From Mytilus edulis (taxonomy: Eukaryota; Mollusca; Bivalvia; Mytilida; Mytilidae): a DNA stretch of 64,000 bases. The DNA lies in the NCBI RefSeq assembly GCF_963676685.1, contig NC_092354.1:31342193-31406192 (forward strand), given 5' to 3'. Numbering within the stretch: position 1 is the stretch's first letter; every line of letters starts with the position of its first letter. This document shows positions 1 to 11,682 of this stretch, piece by piece. The position numbers were made by a program, and so were the translations under genes. Below the pieces are notes generated by a model. That model was not told the origin of the DNA. It saw nothing but the letters and a program-made list of their open reading frames with translations, and made no database searches.

Positions 1-477
1 GACTTCAATTCTTCAATAATTTAAGTTACACATTTTAATTACAAAACATTCAACAGTTATTTACAAATAACAAAGTTTGTGAACAACAGATCTAATTGGT
101 GAGCTTGTAATTATTTTACAGTCAATATGTTTTAATATTTATCAAGAGACATCATAAGATAGATGAATCATGTTCATAAAATTCTTTCCTTGTCAGACTG
201 TTACTGAGCTCAAAACCAACTGAGCTCAAAACCAGTGAAAATTGCAAGTGGCTTTTGGCTTCTATTATTTTGATAAGGTGAGTAATTTTTCGTCATTTCT
301 TTTGATGTTCTGTCATATCCAGTCAGACTATTTCAACAAGATGTTTTCAAATTGTCCTAGTACTTCAAAGTGCTCTTTTTTCAATAATAATCTGAAATAC
401 ACAAAATCAACAGTAACTTCATAATGTACACACTTTAACATGTCAGATTAATATGATTCAGAAATTGATGCACAGAC
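1..477. other. Intergenic, no gene seen
   Basis: AT-rich sequence with no open frame showing recognisable motifs and no splice-bounded exon. It ends where the H-family repeat begins. Confidence 0.5.
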
Positions 478-1735
478 TTTGGTTTACAGTTGACAACCCC
501 GTGTCCTGTGGGATTGTGTCCGCTCCATATCTAGATAACCGTTATGATTTCAAAGTTTATACTTGACATCCATTTTAACCACCACAAGAGGGCGTGTCAT
601 GATGTATGTACAACTTCTTAGGTCAAAGGTCAACGTCAAAAAAACTTTGGTTTCAGTTGACAATCCTGTGTCCTGTGAAGATTGTGTCCGCTCTATATCT
701 TGAGAACCATTATGATTTCAAATATTATACTTGACATCCATTTTAACCAACACCAGAGGGTGTGTCATCATGTATGTACAACTTCCTAGGTCAAAGGTCA
801 AGGTCAAAAACTTTGGTTTAGAGTTGACAACCCCGTGTCCTGTGGTGAAGATCGTGTCCGCTCCATATCTAGATAACCGTTATGATTTCAAAGTTTATAC
901 TTGACATCCATTTTAACCACCACCAGAGGGCGTGTCATGATGTATGTACAACTTCTTAGGTCAAAGGTCAATGTCAAAAAAACTTTGGTTTCAGTTGACA
1001 ATCCTGTGTCCTGTGGTGAAGATTGTGTCTGCTCTATATCTTGAGAACCATTATGATTTCAAATATTATACTTGACATCCATTTTAACCAACACCAGAGG
1101 GTGTGTCATGATGTATGTACCACTTCCTAGGTCAAAGGTCTGTCTGTCTGTCTGTTGGTCTGTCCATCGCTAACAAATTTGATCCACACTATATATTGAG
1201 AGGACAGCTGTTATTATGTCATACTTTATACCTGACAAACATTTTCAACTTAACATATATATAAACCAACACCAGAGAATGTGTCATAATGTATGCATCC
1301 TAGGTCTAAGGTCAGTCTGTCTGTCTGTCCATCCGTTCGTTGTTCTTAACAAATTGTGTCCGCTCTACCTCTCGAGAACCGTTAATATTTCATACTTTAT
1401 ACTTGGTGGGTCATAATATATTGAAGGCATAATTCTAAAAATATGTGACAAATATCAATTGGGTAGCACCTTTAAACATATTGTTCAAACATCAATCCAT
1501 ATATCCAGAAGTCACCTTAGAGAAGTCAACAATTAGTTCACATCATGCAGTCATATCACTATTATACTATGAAAGTAAGATGAGAATAATTATCAGTTTT
1601 AACTTAAAATCTTAGATTGAAATCACACATGAGTATTTACACTCATTTACACACTTATTTACCCCACGTTATTGACAGCGGGGCCCACAGAGATGGCTTC
1701 CATCTCAATGATATCTAGTTACGTCAACAAATAGT
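478..1735 (-). repeat. Family H dispersed repeat, inverted copy (left arm)
   Basis: About four tandem units of roughly 167-172 bases, starting near 478, 645, 811 and 983. Each contains a cttggttt-type start, a 'gacatccattttaacca' stretch and a 'ggtcaaaggtca' end. Units 1 and 3 resemble each other more than 2 and 4, which suggests a two-unit higher-order period. The part from about 1430 to 1735 is non-tandem and is the reverse complement of 4000-4330. A small hairpin (gagatgg-ctt-ccatctc) lies near 1690-1710. The copy lacks the GC-rich terminal hairpin that its partner has at 5100-5125. Confidence 0.8.
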
Positions 1736-1807
1736 ACAAATTTACTATCATAGACCAATTTAAAATTGCCAAGATCAATAGTCTTTTTATTTTTAAATTT
1801 ATGGGAT

Positions 1808-2185
1808 GGATGCAAGCGATGCCTTATTTCTGGAAGATGATATTATCTTTCTTGATGACAATGAAGCGTCTGAAGCTGTACTATCTGACGACGAAGATGT
1901 GTACTTTATTGAAGAATCTGAAGATGGCAATGCAGAAGCTGCATCTGACTGATAACGAAGATGTTTATTTTCTAGAAGAAACTGAAGCTGACAATGAAGA
2001 AGGTTTACTATCTGACGACGAAGATGTGTACTTTATTGAAGAATCTGAAGATGGCAATGCAGAAGCTGCATCTGATAACGAAGATGTTTATTTTTTTGAA
2101 GAAACTGAAGCTGACAATGAAGAAGGTTTACTATCTGATGACGAAGATTTGTACTTTTTGGAAGAAACAGAAGAAACATGTAATG
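1808..2185 (+). CDS. Exon 1 of unknown gene: acidic repeat protein (4-base duplication breaks the frame)
   Basis: The ATG at 1808 opens a strongly acidic frame made of roughly 42-residue repeats with motifs LSDDEDVYF, EESEDGNAEAASD and EETEADNEEG, present about 2.5 times. The exon ends at a good donor (AATG/GTAAGT, 2186). Compared with the second repeat, the first carries an extra four bases near 1947-1951 (a 'ctga' duplication). This puts a stop after AASD and shifts the downstream part into another frame. The downstream frame joins exon 2 in phase. The acidic stretch resembles disordered N-termini of invertebrate transposon-like proteins, but no function can be assigned. A start at 1801 in the other frame would avoid the stop, but it gives unrelated residues before the duplication. 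Confidence 0.6.
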
Positions 2186-2892
2186 GTAAGTTTAAACCTT
2201 TCATTATTATTTTATTTGATTTCATGTGTACAGTTTTCTCATTGGCAATCATACCAGATCTTCTTTTTTTACTATTCAATCACACACTTGAAATTTGCGA
2301 AAAGTTCCTTGAAGTTGTCTTTATTAACAAAAATCATTGAAAGAGACAAACATACTTAAAATATTATTACGACAATTACGAGCATTTCAGAATTACTTTC
2401 TCAAGTGTTTTTTTTTTGGCTCTTTTTTCAAGTTTTCAAGATTCTGGTTTTTTTTATCGACACAAGAGACGAAGCATCTATAATGTCATCGTGAATTTAT
2501 TAACGGACCCGGAATAATTAGCAATTTCAAAACTTTTTTTTACATGCCTAATTATTCGGAGAAAGTTTGAGTGCACAACTGTTATGAACATACAACGATT
2601 TCCGAACTTCTTTCTCTCTTGTTTTGTCTGGAAAAACAGCAATAGAATTTGATATATATATAAAAAAAAAACACCTGAAGTTATTATTGTACGGAAACAT
2701 TAAGTTACTTCCGGCAGGGGTATAGAAAAAAAATAACAGAAATTTCTTTTACTTTCCCAAAAGGAAGATTTTTTAAAGCTGTTTTAAACAAAAAATGATA
2801 AACATTATATGGATCACCTTGCAGTTTTTCAACTATACCTTAATTTAAAAAAATAGTTTAACTTTGGATAAACATGTAATTCACATTTTCAG

Positions 2893-2938
2893 ATACAGAT
2901 ATGTGTTGTGAGAAAAGCTGTTCGAACCGGTTGTCCAG
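2893..2938 (+). CDS. Exon 2 of the acidic-repeat gene
   Basis: A 46-base micro-exon between a tttcag acceptor and a GTTGGT donor. It encodes a cysteine-rich piece, DTDMCCEKSCSNRLS. Exon 1 leaves one base and this exon supplies two, so the phase is kept; it leaves two bases for exon 3. The CC-x3-C pattern starts a conserved-looking segment that continues into exon 3. Only the splice fit and phase support it. Confidence 0.6.
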
Positions 2939-3450
2939 GTTGGTAATTCATATCTTTTCTATTCTTCTTATTTATTTAATCTATAACACGTTTTTACATT
3001 CGAATGTGATTAAAATTACTGTATTGGGATACTTTATTTAAAACATGTGAAACTCGTTAACGTCGTTTAAAACTTCTATTTGATGCTGTTTAAACTCGTT
3101 TCTTTAAAACTTCTAAAGAAAACTATTAAACATTTATAACGTATTTAAATTTTAAAAGACAAGCAAGTCTGCTGACTACAGTTTATTATTAGGGATTGAA
3201 ATTATTTTTAAAAGAATGAAACCCAATCAGTTTAATTAGAATACAGAGCCATTTTAAACTAGTATTTTCAGCTCAGTGTTAAAGGCATAACTAATAATTT
3301 GAGACGCTTAACAGCAGTTACTGTCTTTACCTTGGGCGAACTTTTGTGTGTGTGTTGGTTTTTTTAGCTACATATGTTTAGTGGTATTGTATCATGGATG
3401 AATACTCACTGATATATTTTATTTATCTATTTGTCTTTTTCACTTTCTAG

Positions 3451-3633
3451 ATGTGATATTCAAAATGCAATATTGGATTATCCAGAAAACACAACTCAAC
3501 AAAATAATTGGATAGTACATTATCTATCAAAATTCTCACAGAAAAAGTTGATAACAAGAAATAAGATTATATCAGAGGAAATTGAAACAAATTTTTATGT
3601 TGCTGGGAAATGTATATGTGAGATAACCTGGAG
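3451..3633 (+). CDS. Exon 3 of the acidic-repeat gene
   Basis: Bounded by acceptor ctttctag and donor GAG/GTTAGT, and in phase with exons 2 and 4. It encodes CDIQNAILDYPENTTQQNN, WIVHYLSKFSQKK and FYVAGKCICEITWR. The pattern of a Cys cluster, a helix starting W-x2-x-yL, and G-K-x-[IV]-C-x3-W matches the N-terminal part of a family of uncharacterised, transposase-like invertebrate proteins as I remember them. No catalytic domain is visible here. The right-arm H repeat lies in the following intron. Confidence 0.6.
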
Positions 3634-3984
3634 GTTAGTATTTGTTACTTTTAAATAATTCTTATATGATTTGGATATTTATATGTCCTTCGGACTTCTA
3701 TTTGTTTGTGAGTGAATTGGTCGAGTTTATACACCAATATATTACTTTAAAAGGGCGTTTAATCCTATACTATCATTTCGGATACTGGATTAATATATGA
3801 TAATTTGAAGGTTCATAGAAGTGTCACCGGGGTAAATGGGTGTGACCTGTAGGTTGTGTAACAAGAGCGTAACTAAATGGCCTCTTGTTAGTAAAATTGT
3901 GTGATGCACCTGATCACACAATGAACGGTTGCTGTGAATAGCAATGAGAACCTCTGGTGAAACCTAACTACTGAGACTCTGGAA

Positions 3985-5128
3985 CGAGCGATGAATAAGC
4001 CAACTAGATATCATTGAGATGGGAGCCATCTCTGTGGGCCCCGCTGTCAATAACGTGGGGTAAACAAGTTGTATGGATAATCTGATATGAAGCATTATTT
4101 GAGGTTAGTACATAGTCTCATGTGTGATTTTATTCTAAGATTTTAGGTTAAAACTGATAAATATTTTCAACTTACTTTCATAGTATAATAGTGATATGAC
4201 TGCATGATGTGAACTCATTGTTGACTACTCTAAGGTGACTTCTGAATATATGGATTGATGTTTGAACAATATGTTTGAAGGTGCTGCCCAATTGATATTT
4301 GTCACATATTTTTAGAATTATGCCTTCAATATATTATGACCTATAAAGTATGAAATATTAACGGTTCTCGAGGGGTAGAGCGGACAAAATTTGTTAAGAA
4401 CAACGAACGGATGGACAGACCGACGGACTGACCTTTGACCTAGGATGCATACATTATGACACTTTCTCTGGTGTTGGTTAATATATATGTTAAGTTGAAA
4501 ATGTTTGTCAGGTATAAAGTATGAAATAATAACAGCTGTCCTCTCAAAATATAGTGTGGATCAAATTTGTTAGCGATGGACAGACCAACAGACAGACAGA
4601 CCTTTGACCTAGGAAGTTGTACATACATCATGACACACCCTCTGGTGTTGGTTAAAATGGATGTCAAGTATAATTTTTGAAATCATAACAGTTCTCAAGA
4701 TATAGAGCGGACACGATCTTCACCACTGTGAGAACACGGGTTTGTCAACTGGAACCAAAGTTTATTTTACCTTGACCTTTGACCTAGGAAGTTGAACAAA
4801 TATCATGACACGCCCTCTAGTGATGGTTAAAATGAATGTCAAGTATAAACTTTGAAATCATAACGGTTATCTAAATATGGAGCGGACACCACCTTCACCA
4901 CAGGACACGGGGTTGTCAACTGAAACCAAAGTTGTTGACCTTGACCTTTGACCTAGGAAGTTGTACATACATCATGACACACCCTCTGGTGGTGGTTAAT
5001 TAACATGTTAAGTATAAAGTATGAAATCATAATGGTTCTCTAGATATGGATCGGACACAAAGTGTTACGGACGGACGGACGGATAGACTGATCACTATAG
5101 GGCGACCCGCCTAAAGGCGGGGCCCTAA
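3985..5128 (+). repeat. Family H dispersed repeat, direct copy (right arm)
   Basis: Reverse complement of 478-1735 at about 80-90% by eye. It starts near 'aactagatatcattgagatgg' and has a small hairpin (gagatgg-gag-ccatctc, 4016-4032). A unique segment follows, then tandem units of about 170 bases (4340-5030), a ggac-rich tract (5068-5085) and a GC-rich hairpin at 5100-5125 (gggcgacccgcc/ggcggggccc). It lies in intron 3 of the acidic-repeat gene. Confidence 0.8.
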
Positions 5129-5247
5129 TAACTCAGCATGGCATACTTATTTCTATTACAGATGGACTGTGTTCAGTTTAAAAACCTGAGTCCAAATCTT
5201 GCTTATAAAAATTAATAAACTTGTATAATTTAAATTCGTTGGTACAG

Positions 5248-5363
5248 AAACATATATGGAATATCAAAGTACAGATTCGATAAAGCAAAAGAACGATTTA
5301 TGACGGGTCAAACTATCCAATATGGAAATGCAGACAGATTCAAATTTCACAAGAATTCAACAG
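5248..5363 (+). CDS. Exon 4 of the acidic-repeat gene
   Basis: Acceptor ggtacag and donor ACAG/GTAAAT, phase matching exon 3 (AG + A). It encodes NIYGISKYRFDKAKERF and MTGQTIQYGNADRF. 'IYGISKYRF..' followed by a short basic helix and a G-N motif looks like a DNA-binding region of the same uncharacterised transposase-like family. I did not find a convincing next exon before the SR1 repeat at 6.2 kb, so the gene is either incomplete or continues beyond inserted repeats. Confidence 0.55.
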
Positions 5364-5733
5364 GTAAATCATAATGTTATTAAAACGGTAACACTGTTAC
5401 ATTAACACTTAGGTTATAACGTAAGTCAACAAACAATAATTGCACTGGGTAGGATATATGTTTCATTATAATACGTTATCCTGATTGGGTAACTGTACTT
5501 CACGTATTATTCCTGAACCAATTGCATTACACAATAAAACTTTCAATACATGATAACTTTGTGCTCCCACAATGAAGTGCACAGGTAAAGTGCACAAGAA
5601 GATGAAAAAAATCGTGTTTTCATGATCCTAGATAAAAAAATGTAATTGTAAGTAATAAAATCGATCACAAGATGTAACAAAATGGATCTTAAAATAAATT
5701 TTATACTAAACAGAAAAACTTATTTATATATAC

Positions 5734-5970
5734 ATGTCGGTAAGAAAGATTATTAAGGAAAGGAAACAGATATACCAAAGGGTTAAGGGAGCACATCTGG
5801 GAAGAGACACTATACTATTCACTAACAGCAAAGGAGTGAGTCTAAAAGAATACATTCCAGAATTAATTGAACACACCTTTAAAGTGTTATACAAGAGAGG
5901 AGAATCAATCAATCAATCAATTATAATCCTGGTACCTTTGATAACTATTGATAGTAAAAATCACTCTTAG
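5734..5970 (+). CDS. Possible coding ORF, unknown
   Basis: A 78-residue open frame with a basic, helix-like start (SVRKIIKERKQIYQRVKG) and a plausible mixed composition up to about residue 56, then a low-complexity end. It lies 370 bases after exon 4 of the acidic-repeat gene on the same strand. There is no clear acceptor before it and no motif I recognise. It may be chance. Confidence 0.2.
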   Translation: MSVRKIIKERKQIYQRVKGAHLGRDTILFTNSKGVSLKEYIPELIEHTFKVLYKRGESINQSIIILVPLITIDSKNHS

Positions 5971-6195
5971 ACACGGCTAAAAAATTTGATCACGCGATAA
6001 TACCGATTTGGCTAGGTACATGTGAAATTACACAGAAGAAAAACAAAAGCATCTAGTTTCGAAAGTAACCGTATCAAAATATAGAAGAAACTTTAACACA
6101 ATATAGGGATCTCAAACAACAAATCATAACAACAAAACCACCAGCCATAGTGCTTTTCATAGAGTGCCCATATTATTCGACAACAAGAGCTAATA

Positions 6196-6613
6196 TTGAT
6201 TGATTGCTTAACGTCCAGTGGCAAATATTTCATGCATATTCAGGACGAGAACAAGTTCACAATAAATACAATAGGTAGGTTGATACAATAGAGGCCATAT
6301 GGGATGATGGTCGGAGAAATTCGGACTGCCACCGGAAAAAGTGGTATATTGGATAATGACAGAAATTTTGCCTTGCAACAGGCCACCTACGGACCCCTCA
6401 AAGAGTTGTTGCAAGGGTTCTTAACGTGCAAAGAGCGTGGCACTCTCTTCACACAAGACATCGGATTTAACGTCCCCCTTCTGACCGGACGTGACTGCAA
6501 ACTTGATACATCCTGCACAGCCAAACTGACGCCCCACTTCGGCAAGCGTTTTACTGCCGCTCGGGAGAAGACCAAGTGACCATATGTCTATACCCCAGTC
6601 ACCCTTGGGGATC
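6196..6613 (-). mobile_element. SR1 SINE-like retroelement, copy 1, with 13-base target-site duplication
   Basis: About 418 bases flanked by direct repeats acaagagctaata at 6183-6195 and 6614-6626. In element orientation (minus strand) it starts ccccaagggtgactgggg and ends in a (CAAT)n-type tail, as expected of a retroposed SINE. It is closely similar to 17427-17851 and to 51261-51663. Open frames inside it on both strands are shared shadows of the repeat, not genes. Confidence 0.8.
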
Positions 6614-6626
6614 ACAAGAGCTAATA

Positions 6627-7105
6627 AACCCAAATAATAGATTAACTTAAATGTGAACAGCAAAAAAGATATATCCTTCACTCCTGGTCAATAAAGCAGC
6701 CAAAGGTCACAGAAAAAGACCAACTGGTAACAAACATAGACAAAGAACTCAGTGAACAAATCTCGACTACTTTAATGACCACCTAAAATTGATCAACCGG
6801 CTTTACTCTACACCAAGAATTTCTCAAAATTTTATCCTTTTAAACAAAACAAAAAGAGACGCCAAAGTTAATACAGAGAAAATTTCAACCTAACATCTGA
6901 CGGAGTACATCCCATAAGAGCTGTTAATACATCGTTGATGCTAAAATTCATAGATTTAGCACTTGAACTGTCAGAGCAATGATGTGAATTTAAAATAACC
7001 AGTACAAAAGCCAATAATAGCAAGAAATAGTTAAATAAGGAAGCCTTGTTCAACATACTAGATCCGAACGAATTAATCCGTGCATTTTAATTAAGGAAGT
7101 CTTAA
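6627..7105. other. Intergenic, no gene seen
   Basis: AT-rich DNA with no splice-bounded exon or recognisable motif. Confidence 0.4.
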
Positions 7106-8030
7106 TTAAACAAGAGGCTCTCAAGAGCCTGAATTGCTCACCTTAATTTTTTTGGTTAAATCTCTCATCAATGATTATTTTGGCTTTTCAATTTATTTAA
7201 ATGTTCTTTGAATCGTCCTGTTTTATTCAAAAGCAAAAATAAAATCATAATGAATAAAATAAATAAAATATAAAATTAATACTACATACTCTGAAACTCA
7301 TTTAGCGTAAGTTTGGCTGATATTAATACAGCAGTTTCGAAGGAGAAGATTTTTAAAGCAAGTCAACATGATGAACAAATTGTGAAAAATGTCTTTAAAG
7401 GGCAATAACTCCTTAAGGGGTCAATTGACAATTTTGGTTCGATTGACTTATTTGTAGATCTTACTTTGCTTAACATTTTTGCTATTAACAGTTTATCTGT
7501 ATCTATAATAATATTCAAGTTAATAACCAATAACTGCAAAATTTCTTTAAAATCATCAATTCAGGGGCATTATACCTTTAAAAACAGTTACCTAATTCGG
7601 CTGAAAATTTCAGGACAGGTAGACCTTGACCTGATAAATACTTTAACTTCTTGTCTTATTTGCTCTAAATGCTGGAGTTTTTGAGATAAAAGCAAAAAAC
7701 TGCATTTTACCCTGTGTTCTAGTTTTAGCCATGACGGTCATGTGTTTTGACGAAATAAAAAATAAAACACAAACTTTATTTAATACACCCTACTGATCAT
7801 TCAGTTGAAGTTTGGTTGAATTTGGTTGAGAAGTTTTAGAGGAGAAGATTTTTTAAAGTCAGCAAATATGATGAACAAATTGTGAAAAATTGTCATTAAA
7901 GGACAATAACCCCTTAAGGGGTCAATTGACAATTTGGTCATATATACTTAATTGTAGATCTTACTTTGCTGATCATTTTTGCTGTTTACAGTTTATCTTT
8001 ATCTATAATATTATTCAAGATAATTACCAA

Positions 8031-10074
8031 CTAGATTCTCCGCAGGGCGCAGCTTTATACGACCGCAGAGGTTGAACCCTGAACGGTTGGGGCAAGTATG
8101 GACACAACATTCAAGCTGGATTCAGCTCTAAATTTGGATTGTGATTAAATACTTGACACAGCATAGGTTTCTGACACAGAATGAATGTGGTCTAATGAAC
8201 TTAACAATTTGTTTTGCCTTTGAGCAATTCACTATGCTGTTGAACATTAATCCTCTCAAAAAAATGTTTGAAGAAATTTTCTTTTTATTTATGAAATCTG
8301 AAATGAAAAAAATTGACGCCCCAATTTTTTTTTCACATCCCCCTTTCCCTTATTTCAAAACTGATCTCAATTTAAATTTCTAATGAAGTTTGCAACGATA
8401 ACTACTCATTTAAATACATCATAAAATATTAAAATGTAAAAAAAGTGCTTGTTATCACTGAATGGTAAAGATTGTTTTAATCTATCAGTTGGTAGTAAAA
8501 GTGAATATACATTGTATATTGTATAAAACAATGATTTTAAGTTGATTCAACTACTATTCTGGACAAAGAAAGATAACTCCAATTGAAATCCAATTGGAAT
8601 TTCTTGCTATTGCACAATATTATGTATTTAGATATTTCTTGCTATTGTGCAATACTGCGTTATTGAAAATATTTGCTATTGCACAATACTGTGCAATTGA
8701 AGATTTCTTGCTATTGCTAGATACTGTGCAATTGAAAATTTCTTGCTATTGCACAATAATTAATATAATAATTTTGGATCCTGATTTGGACCAACTTGAA
8801 AACTGGGCCCATAATCAAAAATCTAAGTACATGTTTAGATTCAGCATATCAAAGAGGCCCAATAATTCAATTTTTGTTAAAATCAAACTTAGTTTAATTT
8901 TTGACCCTTTGGACTTTAATGTCGACCAATTTTAAAACGGGACCAAAAATTAAGAATCTACATACACAGTTAGATTTGGCATATCAAAGAACCCCAATTA
9001 ATCAATTTTTGTTGAAATCAAACAAAGTTTAATTTTGGACCCCGATTTGGACCAACTTGAAAACTGGGCCAATAATAAAAAATCTAAGTACATTTTTAGA
9101 TTCAGCATATCAAAGAACCTCACGGATTCAATTTTTGTTAAAATCAAACTAAGTTTAATTTTGGACCCTTTGGACTTTAATGTAGACCAATTTGAAAACG
9201 GGACCAAAAATTAAGAATCTACATACACAGTTATATTCAGCATATCAAATAACCCCAATTATTCAATTTTTGATGAAATCAAACAAAAGTTAATTTTGGA
9301 CCCCGATTTGGACCAACTTGAAAACTGGGCCAATAATAAAAAATCTTCTAAGTACATTTTTAGATTCAGCATATCAAAGAACCTCAAGGATTCAATTTTT
9401 GTTAAAATCAAACTAAGTTTAATTTTGGACCCTTTGGACCTTAATGTCGACCAATTTGAAAACGGGACCAAAAATAAAGAATCTACATACACAGTTCGAT
9501 TCGGCATATCAAATAACCCCAATTATTCAATTTTTGATGAAATCAAACAAAGTTTAATTTTGGACCCTTTGGGCCCTTTATTCCTAAACTGTTTGGACCA
9601 AAACTCCCAAAATCAATACCAACCTTCCTTTTATGGTCATAAACCTTGTGTTTAAATTTCATAAATTTCTATTCACTTATACTAAAGTTATGGTGCGAAA
9701 ACCAAGAAAAATGCTTATTTGGATCCCTTTTTGGCCCCTAATTCCTAAACTGTTCGGACCTAAACTCCCAAAATCAATACCAAAAATTCCATTTGTGGTC
9801 ATAAACCTTGTGTCAAAATTTCATAGATTTCTATTAACTTAAACTAAAGTTATAGTGCGAAAACCAAGAAAATGCTTATTTGGGCCCTTTTTGGCCCCTA
9901 ATTCCTAAAATGTTGGGACCAAAACTCCCAAAATCAATCCCAACCTTCCTTTTGTGGTCATAAACCCTGTGTTAAAATTTCATAGATTTCTATTCACTTT
10001 TACTAAAGTTAGAGTAGGAAAACTAAAAGTATTCGGACGACGACGACGCCAACGTGATAGCAATATACGACGTA
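8031..10074 (-). repeat. Family A repeat nested in B
   Basis: Interrupts B between 'ataattaccaa' and 'aaaactgcaaaatt', which are adjacent in other B copies. In minus orientation it begins with atacgtcgtatattgc, has a (GTC)n tract, then roughly 100-base and 140-base tandem blocks ('gaccacaaaaggaaggttgg', 'ctttgatatgctgaatc'), short units carrying 'ttgctattgcacaa' at 8597-8760, and ends gcggagaatctag. The other full copy is at 57813-59647. Confidence 0.75.
8597..8760. repeat. Short tandem units with palindromic ttgcacaa core inside A
   Basis: About four imperfect units of roughly 35-45 bases, each with 'ttcttgctattgcacaat' or a variant. The core ttgcacaatattgtgcaa is palindromic in the better copies at 58925-59100. 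Confidence 0.6.
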
Positions 10075-10335
10075 TAAAAACTGCAAAATTTCCTTTAAAT
10101 TATCAATTAAGTGGCAGCAACCCAACAATGAAAATTTCAGGGCTGATAGATCTTGACCCAATGAACATTTTTATCCCCTGTCAGATTTGCTCTAAATGCT
10201 TTCGTTTTTAAGATATAAGCCAAAAACTGCATTTGACAACTATGTTCTATTTTTAGCAATGGCGACCATGTTTGTTGATAGATCAAAACTTCGGATACAG
10301 TTTATAAACTAGATACCCTAAGGAACATTCAGTTA

Positions 10336-10880
10336 AAAGGCGTAGGTCCGGTAAGGACCGATTTTGGCCTCAAATTTCAGGTTCATCTGACGCAAGATTC
10401 CGACCACTTTTTAAACACTTAAGAGTCTATTTCATATGATTCTATTAGTTAAAATTTTTACACTGATTTTGTCATTAAAACGATACGATTCAAGATCAAA
10501 TATGAAAAATCTACAAAATATGCCGAAAAATGCCACTTTTCAGATGGTTTTTGTAAAAAATGAAAGTGGCCGCATCCGTGTTCATCCTCAACCTTTATAT
10601 ATGTTATGTATTATCATAAAATACAACTTACATTTTAATATTAAGGATGAACACGAATGCGGCCACTTTCGTTTTACACGAAAACAGTCTAAAATTTAAC
10701 TAAAATGCTAGAATTTTGAAGATTTCAGTGATTTAGCATGACTAAATGGTGCTAGTACACAATATATGTTCACTGTATTGTCTACTGTCCAATAAATAAC
10801 TAAAAGTTTACTGTTTAACAACTTTGTAAAACTGCTATATTTTGGGGCCAAAAAGAGGTCTTACCGGACCTACTTCTTTG
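10336..10880. mobile_element. Family C element, MITE-like, nested in B
   Basis: Ends are inverted: gtaggtccggtaagg near 10343 and its complement cttaccggacctac near 10860. It has no coding capacity. It contains an internal inverted repeat, arms about 10561-10587 and 10645-10673, 26 of 27 bases paired ('gtggccgcat..gtgttcatcct'). A second, more damaged copy lies at 29178-29870. Confidence 0.65.
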
Positions 10881-11194
10881 GAAGTATTTGGCCTAGTAGT
10901 TTCAGAGGAGAATATTCTTGAAATAGTTTACGACGACAGACGACGACGGACGCCAAGTGATGGCATAATCTCATTGGCCCTTCGGGCCAAGTGAGCTTAA
11001 AACGTAGAGCAAAAACAACAACACCACTCAATTAATAAATAGAACAAGGAAGCCCTAATATATCATAGTATAAAATATTAGATAATAAGGGAAGCCCTGG
11101 TTTTTTTTTCAAGGAATTAACATCACAAAAGTGTAAGACCATACAGAGATAACTAGCAGAACTAAGCCCTTTTTCTATCATTTGAGTTCAGTCA

Positions 11195-11359
11195 ATGCAG
11201 TCTCCGACTCAAAATCAAGATTTCGACACTGTGAAAAAACACACGTCACAGAGAAGTATTGGAACACAAACTCGAACACGGACCAGAACTACTCAAACTT
11301 GTAATAATCATTCAGAAGAGATACCTGAGAATATTTTAAGTGAAGCAGTAAAAATCTAG
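11195..11359 (+). CDS. Small ORF, Thr/Arg-rich, unknown
   Basis: ATG-initiated 54-residue frame containing RSIGTQTRTRTRTTQT. It lies just upstream of another open stretch (11398-11682) and of recombinase remnants. No recognised domain. It could be the N-terminal part of a broken transposon ORF. Confidence 0.25.
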   Translation: MQSPTQNQDFDTVKKHTSQRSIGTQTRTRTRTTQTCNNHSEEIPENILSEAVKI

Positions 11360-11397
11360 ATTATTTTGATTGTGAAATCTGTAGAGAGGACCTGAGA

Positions 11398-11682
11398 GTG
11401 ACCCATCTGTTTCTGAGAAACGTTTTGCCTAACAAAGTTTTAATTCTAAAAGATCGACTTCTCATATATTTAAAACAATATAATTTGTCTAATTTGAAAT
11501 TGGACCTTACTACAAAATTGTCTGAATATATTAAGAAAAAAAATATCCAACATACTGAAAGATTTATGGAGAGAAATCAAGATCATGGAATATCAATATT
11601 TAACGCTAATGAAAGCGTTGAAAAGGGCGTGTGGTTTACCGACAAATTTTTTAATTCTTTTACCCTTTCTGTACATATTTGA
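11398..11682 (+). CDS. ORF of unknown function, helix-rich
   Basis: 94 residues, Leu/Lys-rich in the first 55 (KVLILKDRLLIYLKQYN, TTKLSEYIKKKN), then hydrophilic, with a possible TM-like end that is probably non-coding. No motif is recognised. The same-strand position before the recombinase fragment suggests a remnant of the same or a neighbouring mobile element. Confidence 0.25.
   Translation: MTHLFLRNVLPNKVLILKDRLLIYLKQYNLSNLKLDLTTKLSEYIKKKNIQHTERFMERNQDHGISIFNANESVEKGVWFTDKFFNSFTLSVHI

Larger units (their letters stand above)
7106..10997 (+). repeat. Family B repeat interrupted by nested A and C elements
   Basis: Starts with caagaggctctcaagagcct, which contains a 7-base-stem hairpin, and ends with a cgacgacaga-type GAC-rich tract plus a GC-rich hairpin (10970-10995, attggccc/gggccaat type). 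Removing A (about 8031-10074) and C (about 10336-10880) leaves roughly 1.3 kb, close to the uninterrupted copies at 21611-22830 and 40741-42108. The body is internally duplicated: the 'aaattgtgaaaaa..tctttaaagggcaataactcc' block occurs twice. Confidence 0.8.

Noticed and set aside
1141-1160. tctgtctgtctg tracts as CRISPR-like repeats
   Set aside because: Short microsatellite variants inside H units; no spacer structure, and the genome is eukaryotic.
6208-6681. Open frames on both strands within the SR1 copy (also at 17495-17923 and 51295-51591)
   Set aside because: They occur in every SR1 copy in register with the repeat and vary by indels; they are shadows of a non-coding retroelement.
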